Shown here in pieces: positions 19,062-28,862 of a stretch of DNA of 64,000 bases (the first letter of the stretch is position 1; each line of letters begins with the position of its first letter). The stretch is from Yoonia tamlensis (lineage in GTDB: Bacteria > Pseudomonadota > Alphaproteobacteria > Rhodobacterales > Rhodobacteraceae). The position numbers were made by a program, and so were the translations under genes. Where the stretch lies: positions 310,001 to 374,000 of the forward strand of contig NZ_FOYP01000002.1 of assembly GCF_900115105.1 (NCBI RefSeq), given 5' to 3'. The notes below the pieces were generated by a model that was not told the origin of the DNA, searched no databases, and saw nothing but the letters and a program-made list of their open reading frames with translations.

Positions 19062-19196
19062 TTACTTCTTCTTTCGAGGTGTGGTCGTTTTCACGGTTTC
19101 GACAACATGCGTACGAGGCTTGTTGCGAGCCGTGGCGACTTTTGTGAAACGGCCTGTGATTGCACTACGGCCGATTTTACGGGTCCTACTTTTCAA
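19062..19196 (-). CDS. Small basic protein, 44 residues
   Basis: A short gene read leftwards from a TTG start preceded by AAAGGAGGTGA, a full match to the anti-Shine-Dalgarno with six bases of spacing. The product starts MKSRTRKIGRSAITGRF and ends TTTPRKKK. It is strongly basic (about one residue in three is Lys or Arg) with a Thr/Val-rich middle, and has no cysteine, signal or membrane segment. The GRSAITGRF-(x)-HxxTxxET pattern recalls small uncharacterised proteins found widely in proteobacteria; I recall them only as unnamed and cannot give a function. The perfect ribosome site argues for real, possibly abundant translation. Confidence 0.72.
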   Translation of the reverse strand: MKSRTRKIGRSAITGRFTKVATARNKPRTHVVETVKTTTPRKKK

Positions 19197-19336
19197 CTTT
19201 TCTCACCTCCTTTCATCTTAATGAGAGACAATAAGTTGAGGGGTGCTATTGAGAATCCCCACCATATGGTATCAGGCCCTATATGGCGGAGTCTATAAAA
19301 AACGGACTCGTTTTGTTCTCCTGCATTACCGAAAAG
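19197..19336. other. Non-coding gap between the SCP2 gene and the small basic protein gene
   Basis: The leader of the small gene lies here. It contains the ten-base palindrome ACCATATGGT (19261-19270) and a GAGTC/GACTC pair around a TATAAAAAA stretch (19290-19309). I see no clear -35/-10 pair. Together with the 3' stretch, this makes the 400 bases to the left of the SCP2 gene the least gene-dense part of the window. Confidence 0.4.
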
Positions 19337-19624
19337 TTATGATTTCAAAAGCTGCCCAAGCTTCATTGCGACCGACATATCGCCAGAAACCTTGATCTTG
19401 CCCATCGCAAAGGCGGTCATCGGGTTTAGTTCGCCTTTGATCAATTTCGCCAGATTTGAATCCGAGATGTGGATCGTGCAATCCGCGGGCAGATCGGCCA
19501 GCTCGGCCTTCTGATCGACCAATGTGATCGCGCCGCTGTCCTTGCAATCGAACTTAATAACCTTGTCCAAGGCAAATTTATCCAACCCACGCTGCATTTT
19601 CGCTGCGATTTCTTCCAAGGACAT
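19337..19624 (-). CDS. SCP2 sterol-binding-domain protein
   Basis: 95 residues consisting of a single SCP2-type lipid-binding fold (IKFDCKDSGAITLVDQKAELADLPADCTIHIS, then LIKGELNPMTAFAMGKIKVSGDMSVAMKLGQLL segments). Small stand-alone SCP2 proteins are common in alphaproteobacteria and presumably bind acyl or other lipids; the ligand is unknown. The ATG follows GGAG. No signal peptide, so cytoplasmic. It lies downstream of argG on the same strand, but with a strong hairpin between, so it is probably transcribed separately. Confidence 0.85.
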   Translation of the reverse strand: MSLEEIAAKMQRGLDKFALDKVIKFDCKDSGAITLVDQKAELADLPADCTIHISDSNLAKLIKGELNPMTAFAMGKIKVSGDMSVAMKLGQLLKS

Positions 19625-19721
19625 GATGGCTCCTGCGTTTTGTACTGCAAGGATGTTTGCGGCGAACCAAACGCAATGTCTATGTAGACGTTACGGCGTT
19701 TGAAGATGCATAGGCAGGAAG

Positions 19722-19752
19722 GCGAAGCGCGCCAGCAATTAGCGCGCTTCGC
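19722..19752 (-). terminator. Hairpin terminator of argG
   Basis: GCGAAGCGCGC and GCGCGCTTCGC form a perfect 11-bp stem with a nine-base loop, eight bases after the argG stop. The T-tract is poor (CCTTCCTG), so termination may be partial or aided by Rho. Confidence 0.6.
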
Positions 19753-19759
19753 AGCTATT

Positions 19760-20974
19760 TCAGGATTTGCGTTTGCGCGCGGCCAGCAGTTTCAAACGCA
19801 GCGCGTTCAGCTGGATAAAGCCTTGGGCGTCGGTTTGATCATAGGCGCCGGCGTCGTCTTCAAAGGTCACGTGGGCTTCGGAATAAAGCGACTGATCGGA
19901 CCAGCGCGCAACGGTGGTGGCCGACCCTTTGTAAAGCTTTACGCGCACGGTGCCGCTGACGCGTTCTTGGGATTTGTCGATCAGCGCTTGCAGCATTTCG
20001 CGTTCTGGCGAGAACCAGAAACCGTTGTAAATCAGTTCAGCGTAACGCGGCATGATGCTGTCCTTGAGGTGGCCAGCGCCGGAATCCAGCGTGATCTGCT
20101 CGATCCCGCGGTGCGCCTCGAGCAACACGGTGCCGCCTGGCGTTTCATAGATGCCGCGTGATTTCATGCCGACAAAGCGGTTTTCAACCAGATCAAGACG
20201 CCCGACGCCGTGCTTGCCGCCCAGTTCGTTCAGCTTGGTCAGGATCGTCGCGGGCGACATTGCCTCGCCGTTGATTGCAACCGCGTCACCTTTTTCAAAG
20301 GTGATTTCGACCATTTCAGGTGTATCTGGCGCATCTTCCGGGTTCACGGTGCGCTGGTAGACGTATTCTGGCGCTTCTTGCGCAGGGTCTTCCAGAACTT
20401 TGCCCTCGGAAGAGGTGTGCAGCAGGTTTGCATCGACGCTGAACGGGGCTTCGCCGCGCTTGTCCTTGGCGACGGGAATCTGGTTTTTCTCGGCGAATTC
20501 CAGCAATTTGGTGCGGCTGGTCAGGTCCCATTCACGCCATGGCGCGATCACCTTGATGTCGGGGTTCAACGCATAGGCGGCGAGTTCAAACCGCACCTGA
20601 TCGTTGCCCTTACCGGTTGCGCCGTGGGCGACCGCATCGGCGCCTTCGGCTTCGGCGATTTCGACCAGACGCTTGGAAATCAGCGGGCGGGCGATGGATG
20701 TACCCAGCAGGTAAACGCCTTCGTAAACAGCGTTCGCGCGGAACATCGGGAACACAAAATCGCGCACGAATTCTTCGCGCAGGTCTTCGATATAGATGGC
20801 GCTTGCGCCCATCATCTCGGCCTTTTTGCGGGCGGGTTCCAGTTCTTCGCCTTGGCCGAGATCAGCGGTAAAGGTTACAACCTCGCACCCGTATTCCGTC
20901 TGAAGCCACTTCAGAATGATCGAAGTATCGAGGCCACCAGAATAGGCGAGAACAACTTTTTTCGGAGCGGTCAT
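19760..20974 (-). CDS. argG: Argininosuccinate synthase
   Basis: ATP-dependent joining of citrulline and aspartate in arginine synthesis. The N-terminal PP-loop [15 protein letters not shown], the citrulline/aspartate-binding region [11 protein letters not shown], and [16 protein letters not shown] are all present. 404 residues, normal. It stands alone: argH is not adjacent, and the upstream gene is divergent. A hairpin follows the stop. Confidence 0.97.
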   Translation of the reverse strand: MTAPKKVVLAYSGGLDTSIILKWLQTEYGCEVVTFTADLGQGEELEPARKKAEMMGASAIYIEDLREEFVRDFVFPMFRANAVYEGVYLLGTSIARPLISKRLVEIAEAEGADAVAHGATGKGNDQVRFELAAYALNPDIKVIAPWREWDLTSRTKLLEFAEKNQIPVAKDKRGEAPFSVDANLLHTSSEGKVLEDPAQEAPEYVYQRTVNPEDAPDTPEMVEITFEKGDAVAINGEAMSPATILTKLNELGGKHGVGRLDLVENRFVGMKSRGIYETPGGTVLLEAHRGIEQITLDSGAGHLKDSIMPRYAELIYNGFWFSPEREMLQALIDKSQERVSGTVRVKLYKGSATTVARWSDQSLYSEAHVTFEDDAGAYDQTDAQGFIQLNALRLKLLAARKRKS

Positions 20975-21110
20975 ACGAGGGGCCTTTTTTGTCAGGGTTA
21001 TTTCTATTGCGCGATACCTGTTTTCGACGGGCAGAGCAAGGACAGCACCGTTGACGCAACCGAAATGACATGCAACGAATTAGCGACTTCTATTTTAAGG
21101 GATTATCCAA

Positions 21111-21908
21111 ATGGCATTTCAAATCATCCGGCACGCGTTTGCCATGATTTTCAACAATTTCGGGCAGGCGCTGCGTGCATCTGTCGGGCCTTATGTTTTG
21201 CTGATTATTGTCGCGGCTGCTGTGTTTGGGGCGCTGGGATCGCTTGAACAATTGGGAGAACTTGCCGTCGGAAATATCCAACCTGATCAGATCGCAGACG
21301 TTGCGGGCCCTATTATTTTTGCAGTTTTTGTTCTTTTGACGTTGGCTGTTTTTGTTTCCGCTTGGGTCGCTGTTTCATGGCACAGATTTATTTTGCTTGA
21401 AGAATATAGCGGTATCCTTCCTTCGGTGACGGGGCGGCCCATTTGGCCCTATGTTGGTAAAAGCATGTTGCTGGGTCTTTTGATCGCTGTATTGGGTCTT
21501 TTGGTCGGCATGGTGTTTGGTCTGGTTTTGGTCCCGCTTGCCCATGCCGGTGAAACCGCCGCCTATCTGGGTGCAGCGATTATCGGGATCCTGATGGTCG
21601 CTGTTTTATCGCTTATGTGGTTCCGCATGGGTGTTGCACTGCCAGCGACTGCGGTCGGAAAGCCGATCAAATTGGGCGCAGCGTGGAGTGCTACGTCTGG
21701 TATCAACGGCACAATTATAGGCATTGTCCTGATTATCGCCGTTGTGACGTTTATCGCTGGGACTGCTGTTCAGGGCCTGTATGGGATTCATCCAGCACTG
21801 GGCTTTGCCGTCGATATCTTCGTTCAATGGCTGACGCTGATGGTCGGCGTCAGCATTCTGACCACCCTTTACGGTCACGTGATCGAAGGGCGGCCGTTAA
21901 TCGACTAG
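21111..21908 (+). CDS. Multi-pass membrane protein of unknown function
   Basis: 265 residues with about six hydrophobic helices (first around YVLLIIVAAAVFGAL, then IIFAVFVLLTLAVFVSAWVAV, a pair around LLGLLIAVLGLLVGMVFGLVLV and AAIIGILMVAVLSLMWF, and two near the C-terminus). The loop WHRFILLEEYSGILPSVTGRPIW is conserved-looking in tone but gives no catalytic motif. No signal for transport or enzymatic function. It stands alone, divergent from argG and convergent with a NUDIX gene, overlapping it by 12 bases. I do not recognise a named family. Confidence 0.75.
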   Translation: MAFQIIRHAFAMIFNNFGQALRASVGPYVLLIIVAAAVFGALGSLEQLGELAVGNIQPDQIADVAGPIIFAVFVLLTLAVFVSAWVAVSWHRFILLEEYSGILPSVTGRPIWPYVGKSMLLGLLIAVLGLLVGMVFGLVLVPLAHAGETAAYLGAAIIGILMVAVLSLMWFRMGVALPATAVGKPIKLGAAWSATSGINGTIIGIVLIIAVVTFIAGTAVQGLYGIHPALGFAVDIFVQWLTLMVGVSILTTLYGHVIEGRPLID

Positions 21909-22334
21909 ACCCGCAACAAACGCCGCGTCGCCGTCATTGGATAATTCATGAATGGCGACGCGGGGGTCCATCCAGACGGCGTGGTGCCCTTTCTCAGACG
22001 GGGGGCCGTGCGGGCGCATGGGGCGTGCCAGATAGATATGGCAGATTTTTTCGGCGTTGAGGTCATATTCGGGCATATAGACAAACCGCCGGAACGCGCC
22101 GAGCCGTAAAGGCCGCGCAATTCGCCAGCCGGTTTCTTCGAAAACCTCACGGTGCAGCGCCTGAATGGGGCTTTCGCCGGGGTCGATCCCGCCGCCGGGT
22201 AGCTGAAATTCGAAATGCGGGTCGTCTTGGTAGGTCAGCAGCAATTGCCCGTCGCGCGGTAAAATCGCATAGGCGCCAGGGCGTAATTTATAGCTTTGCC
22301 CCCGTTTTGGGCTGTTTCCGTACCGTTTGATCAT
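21897..22334 (-). CDS. NUDIX hydrolase
   Basis: A 145-residue single-domain NUDIX protein. The NUDIX box is complete: GGGIDPGESPIQALHREVFEETGW. It has a basic N-terminus (MIKRYGNSPKRGQSYKLRPGAYAIL). Substrate is not readable; small relatives act on nucleotide sugars, dinucleoside polyphosphates or oxidised nucleotides. The ATG was chosen since AAGGGG lies six bases before it; the GTG just upstream is too close to that site. Confidence 0.85.
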   Translation of the reverse strand: MIKRYGNSPKRGQSYKLRPGAYAILPRDGQLLLTYQDDPHFEFQLPGGGIDPGESPIQALHREVFEETGWRIARPLRLGAFRRFVYMPEYDLNAEKICHIYLARPMRPHGPPSEKGHHAVWMDPRVAIHELSNDGDAAFVAGLVD

Positions 22335-22410
22335 CACTTACCCCTTGGACCGTGGCTTGTCCTGACTATATAGGCGCGGTATGCCAATTCCTGACATGTA
22401 AGGAAACCCT

Positions 22411-23403
22411 ATGAACCACAGCGCCAAAATCGCTTGGGACGACACCGTCCTGCCATTTCAACTTGATGCTTCCGACATCCGTGGACGGGTGGCGCGGTTG
22501 GATGGTGTGCTGGAACAGGTGCTGGCACAGCATGATTACCCGCCAATGATCGAAGGGCTGATCGCCGAAATGGCGCTGCTGACTGCAATGATTGGCCAGT
22601 CGATGAACACCCGTTGGAAACTGTCCTTGCAAGTGCGTGGCGATGGCCCGATCCGCATGATCGCGACGGATTACTACAGCGCACCAAAGGACGGCGCGCC
22701 TGCGCAAATCCGCGCTTATGCATCTTTTGACCGCGAAACGATCAATCTGAACACGGACCCAATGACTCAGTTTGGCAAGGGATATTTTGCGCTGATGGTG
22801 GATCAGGGGCAGGATATGGCCCCCTATCAGGGCGTCACCCCGCTTGCCGGCGGATCATTGGCCAGCTGTGCCGAAGCCTATTTTGCGCAGTCCGAACAGT
22901 TGCCAACGCGGTTTTCGCTGACATTCGGCCAATCCCAAGTGCCTGGCGAAGACGCCCATTGGCGCGCAGGCGGGATCATGTTGCAGCACATGCCCAAAGC
23001 ATCGCCATCTGTAACAGGCGAAGGCGGGTCGGGCGAGGATGGTCTGTTGGACGCTGCCGATTTGCTGAGTGATGATGAATCCGAAAACTGGGTCCGCGCC
23101 AATGCGTTGCTGGATACGGTCGAAGATATCGAACTGATCGGCCCCACCGTGACGCCGACAGATTTGCTGGTGCGCCTGTTCCACGAAGAACAGCCACGCG
23201 TCTATGATGCGCAGCCCATCAAATTCGGCTGCACATGTTCGGATGACCGTGTCCGCCAAAGCCTGTCGATCTATTCGGCCAAAGACATCGCAACAATGAC
23301 CACCGAAGAAGGCATCGTAACCGCTGATTGCCAATTCTGCGGTGCGCATTACGAATTTGACCCCGCAACATTAGGGTTCGAGGCCAAGGATGGCGGCGCC
23401 TGA
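22411..23403 (+). CDS. hslO: Redox-regulated chaperone Hsp33
   Basis: Holdase activated by oxidation through loss of a zinc site. The C-terminal zinc ligands are present as CTC (FGCTCSDD) and CQFC (TADCQFCGAHYEF), the canonical CxC-CxxC pattern. The N-terminal domain contains SFDRETINLNTDPMTQFGKGYFALMVDQG. 330 residues. The start follows AAGGA. It overlaps the CoA-type NUDIX gene by 14 bases, beginning a three-gene coupled operon with cca. Confidence 0.95.
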   Translation: MNHSAKIAWDDTVLPFQLDASDIRGRVARLDGVLEQVLAQHDYPPMIEGLIAEMALLTAMIGQSMNTRWKLSLQVRGDGPIRMIATDYYSAPKDGAPAQIRAYASFDRETINLNTDPMTQFGKGYFALMVDQGQDMAPYQGVTPLAGGSLASCAEAYFAQSEQLPTRFSLTFGQSQVPGEDAHWRAGGIMLQHMPKASPSVTGEGGSGEDGLLDAADLLSDDESENWVRANALLDTVEDIELIGPTVTPTDLLVRLFHEEQPRVYDAQPIKFGCTCSDDRVRQSLSIYSAKDIATMTTEEGIVTADCQFCGAHYEFDPATLGFEAKDGGA

Positions 23404-23980
23404 TCTACGCAAAAGACTAACCGATGCGCTGTCGAATTCCGGCAGCGCATCTTCTGATTTTGATCTCAACAAATCAATCCAGCCAATGGGGCTGACCCAG
23501 ACCCCTGCTGCCGTTCTAATTGCCATTCGCCCTGCGTTAGAGACTGTTATTCTTACAAAACGCTCTGCCCGATTGAAACATCACCCTGGTCAAATCGCGT
23601 TTCCTGGCGGCAAGCAGGACCCGACAGATGCCACCCTGACAGACGCCGCGCTGCGCGAAGCCCACGAGGAAATCGGCCTGCCTTATGGTATTGTTGATGT
23701 CTTGGGCGCGCTGCCAACCCACCAAACCGTCACCGGCTACCAGATGACCGCGATTGTCGGGGTTTTGACCGCAGATTTTGACCCGATCCCCGAAGCGGGC
23801 GAAGTCAGCGAGGTGTTCGAGGTTCCGCTGGCGCATCTGGCAGATCCTGCCAACTACCGGATCGAAGGGCGGCATTGGCGCGGGCAGCGGCGCGAATATT
23901 ATGCGGTGCCCTATGGCCCCTATTACATCTGGGGCGCAACCGCGCGCATTATGCGCGGTCTTGCGGACGGGCTGCAATGA
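23390..23980 (+). CDS. CoA-pyrophosphatase-type NUDIX hydrolase
   Basis: 196 residues with a NUDIX box (GGKQDPTDATLTDAALREAHEEIGL) preceded by LKHHPGQIAFPGG, the upstream motif typical of the CoA pyrophosphatase (NudL/YeaB) group. This suggests cleavage of CoA or acyl-CoA to phosphopantetheine and 3',5'-ADP. The ATG is inside the hslO 3' end, and its stop overlaps the cca start by ATGA. The subgroup call is by motif only. Confidence 0.88.
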   Translation: MAAPDLRKRLTDALSNSGSASSDFDLNKSIQPMGLTQTPAAVLIAIRPALETVILTKRSARLKHHPGQIAFPGGKQDPTDATLTDAALREAHEEIGLPYGIVDVLGALPTHQTVTGYQMTAIVGVLTADFDPIPEAGEVSEVFEVPLAHLADPANYRIEGRHWRGQRREYYAVPYGPYYIWGATARIMRGLADGLQ

Positions 23981-25116
23981 CGCGGATTGATGCGCCTTGG
24001 CTGAACGGTGCGGCCGCGCAAGCGATCTGTGCGATGTTGACCGACGCGGGCTATCAGGCGTGGTTTGTCGGTGGCTGCGTGCGCAACGCGTTGATGGGCG
24101 CGCCGGTTGCCGATCTGGATCTTTCGACAGATGCTCTGCCTGATGTGGTGACGCGGCTTGCGAATGCTGCCGGATTTGCCGTGGTGCCAACCGGAATTGC
24201 CCACGGAACAGTCACTGTTATTGCCCAAAACACCCCTTTCGAGATCACAACCTTTCGCCGCGATGTCGCTACTGACGGGCGGCGCGCGACGGTGGCCTTT
24301 GCCGATAATATCCGTGACGACGCAAGACGCCGCGATTTCACGATGAACGCGCTTTATGCGGGCAGTGATGGCATTGTGGCCGATCCGCTTAACGGGCTGC
24401 CTGATCTGCATGCCCGCCGTATCCGGTTTATCGAAGATGCCGATCAGCGGATCAAAGAAGATTACCTGCGCATTCTGCGCTATTTCCGGTTTTACGCATG
24501 GTACGGCGATGTTGAGGCGGGGCCCGACCCCGATGCGCTGGCGGCCTGCGCGGGGAACGTCGAAGGGTTGCAAACCCTGTCGTCCGAGCGGACCACAAGC
24601 GAGTTGTTGAAATTGCTGGCTGCCCCCGATCCGGCCCCTGCAGTCGCAACAATGGCGGCAACAGGCGCGCTTGCGCAGATATTGCCCGGTGCAAATGCTG
24701 CCGTATTGGCTGTTCTTGTGCATGTCGAAACGCAGGCGGGATTACCCCCCGACCCGCTGCGCAGGCTTGCGGTTCTGGGTGGGGATTTATCTGCGTTGCG
24801 GTTGTCGAACAGTGCAAAAAAGTACCTTGATCAGATGCGCAGTGCGCATGATGCAGGGGCGCTTGGCTACTACTTCGGGGTGCAGGTGGCGCTGGATGCT
24901 TTGGCAGTGCGCGCCGCTAGTCTGGGCATAGAACTAGACCCTAACACGGCAGAAATTGTGAATTTTGCAGCCGATCAGGTGTTCCCGCTTGTGGCCGCCG
25001 ATTTGATGCCGCGCCTGCAAGGACCTGCGCTGGGTCAGGCGCTGACCACCGCCAAGGAACGTTGGATCGCATCAGGTTTCACCCTGACCAAAGCAGAGCT
25101 GCTACGCGATTTGTGA
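23977..25116 (+). CDS. cca: CCA tRNA nucleotidyltransferase / poly(A) polymerase family
   Basis: Adds or repairs the tRNA 3' CCA. The nucleotidyltransferase motif GGCVRNALMGAPVADLDLSTDA contains the two metal-binding aspartates. FEITTFRRDV, RRRDFTMNALY and EDADQRIKEDYLRILRYFRFYAWYG motifs follow. 379 residues, without an HD domain. It is coupled by ATGA to the NUDIX gene; the longer open frame upstream overlaps that gene entirely and is not needed. Class II enzymes of alphaproteobacteria look like this. Confidence 0.93.
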   Translation: MTRIDAPWLNGAAAQAICAMLTDAGYQAWFVGGCVRNALMGAPVADLDLSTDALPDVVTRLANAAGFAVVPTGIAHGTVTVIAQNTPFEITTFRRDVATDGRRATVAFADNIRDDARRRDFTMNALYAGSDGIVADPLNGLPDLHARRIRFIEDADQRIKEDYLRILRYFRFYAWYGDVEAGPDPDALAACAGNVEGLQTLSSERTTSELLKLLAAPDPAPAVATMAATGALAQILPGANAAVLAVLVHVETQAGLPPDPLRRLAVLGGDLSALRLSNSAKKYLDQMRSAHDAGALGYYFGVQVALDALAVRAASLGIELDPNTAEIVNFAADQVFPLVAADLMPRLQGPALGQALTTAKERWIASGFTLTKAELLRDL

Positions 25117-25197
25117 TCAGCAAAGGCGCAGCACAACCACTGGTTTTCCTCTGACCGAAACCTTGCTATGTCCGTAGGGTATGCGAAAGGCAGCCCG

Positions 25198-27039
25198 ATG
25201 TTTCGATTTTTCGAAGGTCTGATCGACCCTTACACACCCTACAAGGAAACTGATGTGCCGCCGACGCGGCTCTACCCGTTTTTGCGCGCCTATGCGCAAC
25301 CGTTTATGGGGGTGTTTTACCTGACGGCAACCGTGTCCGTTGTGATCGCGGCGATCGAAATCTGGCTGCTAAGCTATCTTGGCCGGCTGGTTGATATGCT
25401 GACCGGCACACCCGAACAGGTTTGGATCAAAAACGGGACCGAACTGATTCTGGTTGCGATTTTTATCCTGACGCTGCGGCCCGCGATTTATGTTTTTCAG
25501 GTCCTCCTGCTAAATATCACGATCCTGCCGAATTTCGGAACATTGGTGCGATGGCGCGCGCATCGCCATGTTTTGCGGCAATCCGTTGGCTGGTTCGAGG
25601 ATGATTTCGCGGGCCGGATCGCAAACCGGATCATGCAAACACCCCCCGCCGCGGGTGAGGTTGTGTTTCAACTGTTTGACGCAATTACATTTGCGCTGGC
25701 CTATGTGATCGGGGCCGCTGTCCTGCTGGGACAGGCTGATCTTTGGTTGATGGTGCCGCTCGCAATCTGGTTTGTGCCCTATCTGTTTTTGCTGCGCTGG
25801 GTTGTCCGGCGAATAGGCCCCGCGTCCGAGGCATCTTCAAATGCGCGCAGCGCGATCACGGGGCGGGTCGTTGATAGCTATACCAATATCCATTCGGTCA
25901 AGATGTTCGCGCACCACGACCGCGAAGTCGCCTATGCAAAAGACGCGATCGAAGAGGCGCGCCGTACGTTCCAGATTGAAATGCGCCTTTATACGATCAT
26001 GGATATCGCGCTGATGTCGCTGAATGGTCTGCTGATCGTGGGTGTTGTCGGCTGGTCGATTTACCTTTGGATGCAAGGGGTTGCCTCTGTCGGTGTGGTC
26101 GCGGTTGCGACTTCGCTTGCGCTGCGGCTGAACGCGATGTCAGGCTGGATCATGTGGGCGGTCAGCAATTTCTTTCGCGAATTGGGCGTTGTGGCCGAGG
26201 GGATGAAAACCATCGCGCAGCCGATTACGCTGCTTGATGATGCGGATGCACCAGCGCTGAAATCCGCTGCGGGCGGGGTGCAGATCAGCAATCTTTCGCA
26301 TCATTACGGCAAGGATTCCGGTGGTTTGGACAATATTAACCTTACCATTGCACCGGGTGAAAAGGTCGGGCTTGTCGGGCAATCGGGTGCCGGAAAATCA
26401 ACCTTGGTAAAACTGCTATTGCGGTTTTACGATGCGGAATCCGGTCAGATTGCCATTGATGGGCAGAATATCGGCGCGGTGAGTCAGGAAAGCCTGCGCC
26501 GCGTGATCGGCATGGTGCAGCAGGATTCGTCGCTTTTGCACCGCTCTGTGCGCGAAAATATTCTTTATGGAAACCCGCAAGCGTCTGAAGAACAGATGAT
26601 CAACGCCGCGCAACGCGCCGAGGCGCATGATTTTATTCAAGGGTTAGAGGATTCCGAAGGAAACAAAGGCTATGACGCGCGGGTTGGTGAACGCGGTGTG
26701 AAATTATCGGGCGGGCAGCGGCAACGGATTGCGCTGGCGCGGGTCATTCTAAAGGATGCGCCGATCTTGTTACTGGACGAAGCCACCAGCGCCCTAGATA
26801 GTGAAGTCGAAGCCGCGATCTTGCAGACGCTTTACGGCATGATGCAGGGCAAAACGGTGATCGCCATCGCGCACCGCCTTTCGACGATAGCGCAGATGGA
26901 CCGCATTATCGTGATGGATCACGGGCGCATCATCGAGGATGGCACCCATGACGCATTGCTGGCGGCAGACGGGCAATACGCACGTTTTTGGGCGCGCCAA
27001 TCCGGCGGGTTCCTTGGTGAAAAAGAGCAGGGCAAATAA
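25198..27039 (+). CDS. ABC exporter half-transporter 1 (permease-ATPase fusion)
   Basis: 613 residues: an N-terminal six-helix exporter transmembrane domain (about 30-330) followed by an ATPase with Walker A GQSGAGKST, signature [14 protein letters not shown], Walker B ILLLDEATSALD and H-loop AHRLS. The start was set at the ATG preceding FRFFEGLIDPY after GAAAGG. The next gene is a second, similar half-transporter whose ATG overlaps this stop, so a heterodimer is likely. MsbA/multidrug-like; substrate unknown. Confidence 0.9.
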   Translation: MFRFFEGLIDPYTPYKETDVPPTRLYPFLRAYAQPFMGVFYLTATVSVVIAAIEIWLLSYLGRLVDMLTGTPEQVWIKNGTELILVAIFILTLRPAIYVFQVLLLNITILPNFGTLVRWRAHRHVLRQSVGWFEDDFAGRIANRIMQTPPAAGEVVFQLFDAITFALAYVIGAAVLLGQADLWLMVPLAIWFVPYLFLLRWVVRRIGPASEASSNARSAITGRVVDSYTNIHSVKMFAHHDREVAYAKDAIEEARRTFQIEMRLYTIMDIALMSLNGLLIVGVVGWSIYLWMQGVASVGVVAVATSLALRLNAMSGWIMWAVSNFFRELGVVAEGMKTIAQPITLLDDADAPALKSAAGGVQISNLSHHYGKDSGGLDNINLTIAPGEKVGLVGQSGAGKSTLVKLLLRFYDAESGQIAIDGQNIGAVSQESLRRVIGMVQQDSSLLHRSVRENILYGNPQASEEQMINAAQRAEAHDFIQGLEDSEGNKGYDARVGERGVKLSGGQRQRIALARVILKDAPILLLDEATSALDSEVEAAILQTLYGMMQGKTVIAIAHRLSTIAQMDRIIVMDHGRIIEDGTHDALLAADGQYARFWARQSGGFLGEKEQGK

Positions 27040-28862
27040 TGAAGCCGCAAAACTGGATTGATCCCACTGCGCCCGCCGTAGGACCGCCGCCACAAACGCT
27101 TTGGGCGTTCATGCGCTGGTGCATGAGCGGCGCCCTAAAGGTGGTGAGTTTGGCCGGAATAGTCTCTGCTTTGGCCGGCACTCTCGAGGTCGCAACGGCG
27201 CTGATGCTGGGCTGGGTGATCGACGCGGCGCTGGGCGGAACAGCCGCGACATATTTCACTGACAACATGCTGTTGCTGCTGGGCGTCACCGCGTTTTTTA
27301 TCATCGTGCGGCCCGTTATTATGGGTTTGTCAGGGATGCTGCAAAACGTGGTGGTCGCGCCATCGCTGGGCAATCTTATTCTGTCGCGCTTGCACCGTCA
27401 TTCGATCGGGCAATCGGTTACTTTCTTTGACGATGATTTTGCGGGCCGGATCGCGCAGAAACAAATGCAAGCTGCGCGCGCCGCAACAGATTTGGCCGTT
27501 GATATGATCCACACGGTTGCCTTTGCGCTGGCGTCACTGGTCGGGTCTGTCATCTTGCTGATGACAATTGACGGGCGGTCGGCGGGTTTGCTGGCGCTTT
27601 GGATCGTGGCCTATATCTGGATTGTGCGGTTCTTTATGCCGCGCATTCGGGCACGGTCGAAATCGCGGGCCGCGATGCGCGCGATGGTGACGGGGCAGGT
27701 TGTCGACACGATTACCAACATCAAAACCGTGAAACTTTTCGCGCATGACGCATTCGAAGACCGCGCTGCGCTTGAATCAATGGAAAATTTCCGCGTGCGG
27801 GCGGTTGAATACGGCTGGTTGTCGGCATCATTCCGGTTTTGGCTTATGGCTTTGGCGGGTACATTGCCGATTATTCTGGTTGGTGCCACGGTTTATTTCT
27901 GGACGCTTGGCGCGGCCTCGGCAGGCGATATTGCCGCTGCGGGTGCGATTTCTTTGCGACTGTCACAAATGACCGGTTGGGTCAGTTTTACGTTGATGGG
28001 CATGTATGCCAACGTGGGCGAGCTTGAGGACGCGATGAACACCCTTAGCCCGCCACATGCCTTGACCGATGCGCCGGACGCCACGCAGCTGGACGCCAAA
28101 AGAGGGGCGATTGTGCTGAAAAATGTCAGCTTTCGCTATGGCGGCGGGCCAGGCGGGCTTGATGGTGTGAATCTGTCGATCAAACCAGGTGAAAAACTGG
28201 GGCTTGTCGGGGCGTCCGGCGCGGGGAAATCGACCTTGGTTGCGCTTTTGTTGCGGCTTTATGATACCGAGGACGGCGCCGTGATGATTGACGGGCATGA
28301 TGTGCGCGATGTCACCCAAGCCAGCTTGCGCAGCCAGATCGCGATGGTCACGCAAGAAACCGCGATGTTTAACCGCTCTGCCGTTGATAATATCCGCTAT
28401 GGCAAACCAGCCGCGACGCAGGCCGAAATCGAAGCGGCTGCAATGCAGGCGGAAGCGCATGAATTTATCCAGCAGCTTGTCGATTACAAAGGGCGCACCG
28501 GCTATGCGGCGCATCTTGGCGAACGTGGCGTCAAACTGTCAGGCGGTCAACGTCAACGCGTCGCCATCGCCCGCGCCATTCTAAAAGACGCGCCTATTCT
28601 GGTTCTGGACGAGGCCACAAGTGCGCTTGATTCCGAGGTAGAATCGTCGATTCAGGTCGCGTTAGGGTCTATTATGGCCGATAAAACGGTCATCGCCATT
28701 GCGCACCGCCTGTCGACATTGGCGCAGATGGACCGGATCATCGTGCTTGACGCGGGGCGCATAGTTGAACAAGGAACGCACGAAGAACTGCTGGCCAAGA
28801 ACGGGTTATACGCCCGCTATTGGGATCGGCAGTCAGGTGGTTTCATAGATGCGGCGGAATAA
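27039..28862 (+). CDS. ABC exporter half-transporter 2 (permease-ATPase fusion)
   Basis: 607 residues with the same architecture as its upstream neighbour: exporter helices (about 30-330), then Walker A GASGAGKST, signature [14 protein letters not shown], Walker B ILVLDEATSALD and AHRLSTLAQMDRI. Both ATPase sites keep their catalytic glutamates, so both look active, unlike degenerate heterodimeric exporters. TAATG coupling to gene 1 and shared sequence suggest an old tandem duplication. The substrate is not readable. Confidence 0.9.
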   Translation: MKPQNWIDPTAPAVGPPPQTLWAFMRWCMSGALKVVSLAGIVSALAGTLEVATALMLGWVIDAALGGTAATYFTDNMLLLLGVTAFFIIVRPVIMGLSGMLQNVVVAPSLGNLILSRLHRHSIGQSVTFFDDDFAGRIAQKQMQAARAATDLAVDMIHTVAFALASLVGSVILLMTIDGRSAGLLALWIVAYIWIVRFFMPRIRARSKSRAAMRAMVTGQVVDTITNIKTVKLFAHDAFEDRAALESMENFRVRAVEYGWLSASFRFWLMALAGTLPIILVGATVYFWTLGAASAGDIAAAGAISLRLSQMTGWVSFTLMGMYANVGELEDAMNTLSPPHALTDAPDATQLDAKRGAIVLKNVSFRYGGGPGGLDGVNLSIKPGEKLGLVGASGAGKSTLVALLLRLYDTEDGAVMIDGHDVRDVTQASLRSQIAMVTQETAMFNRSAVDNIRYGKPAATQAEIEAAAMQAEAHEFIQQLVDYKGRTGYAAHLGERGVKLSGGQRQRVAIARAILKDAPILVLDEATSALDSEVESSIQVALGSIMADKTVIAIAHRLSTLAQMDRIIVLDAGRIVEQGTHEELLAKNGLYARYWDRQSGGFIDAAE

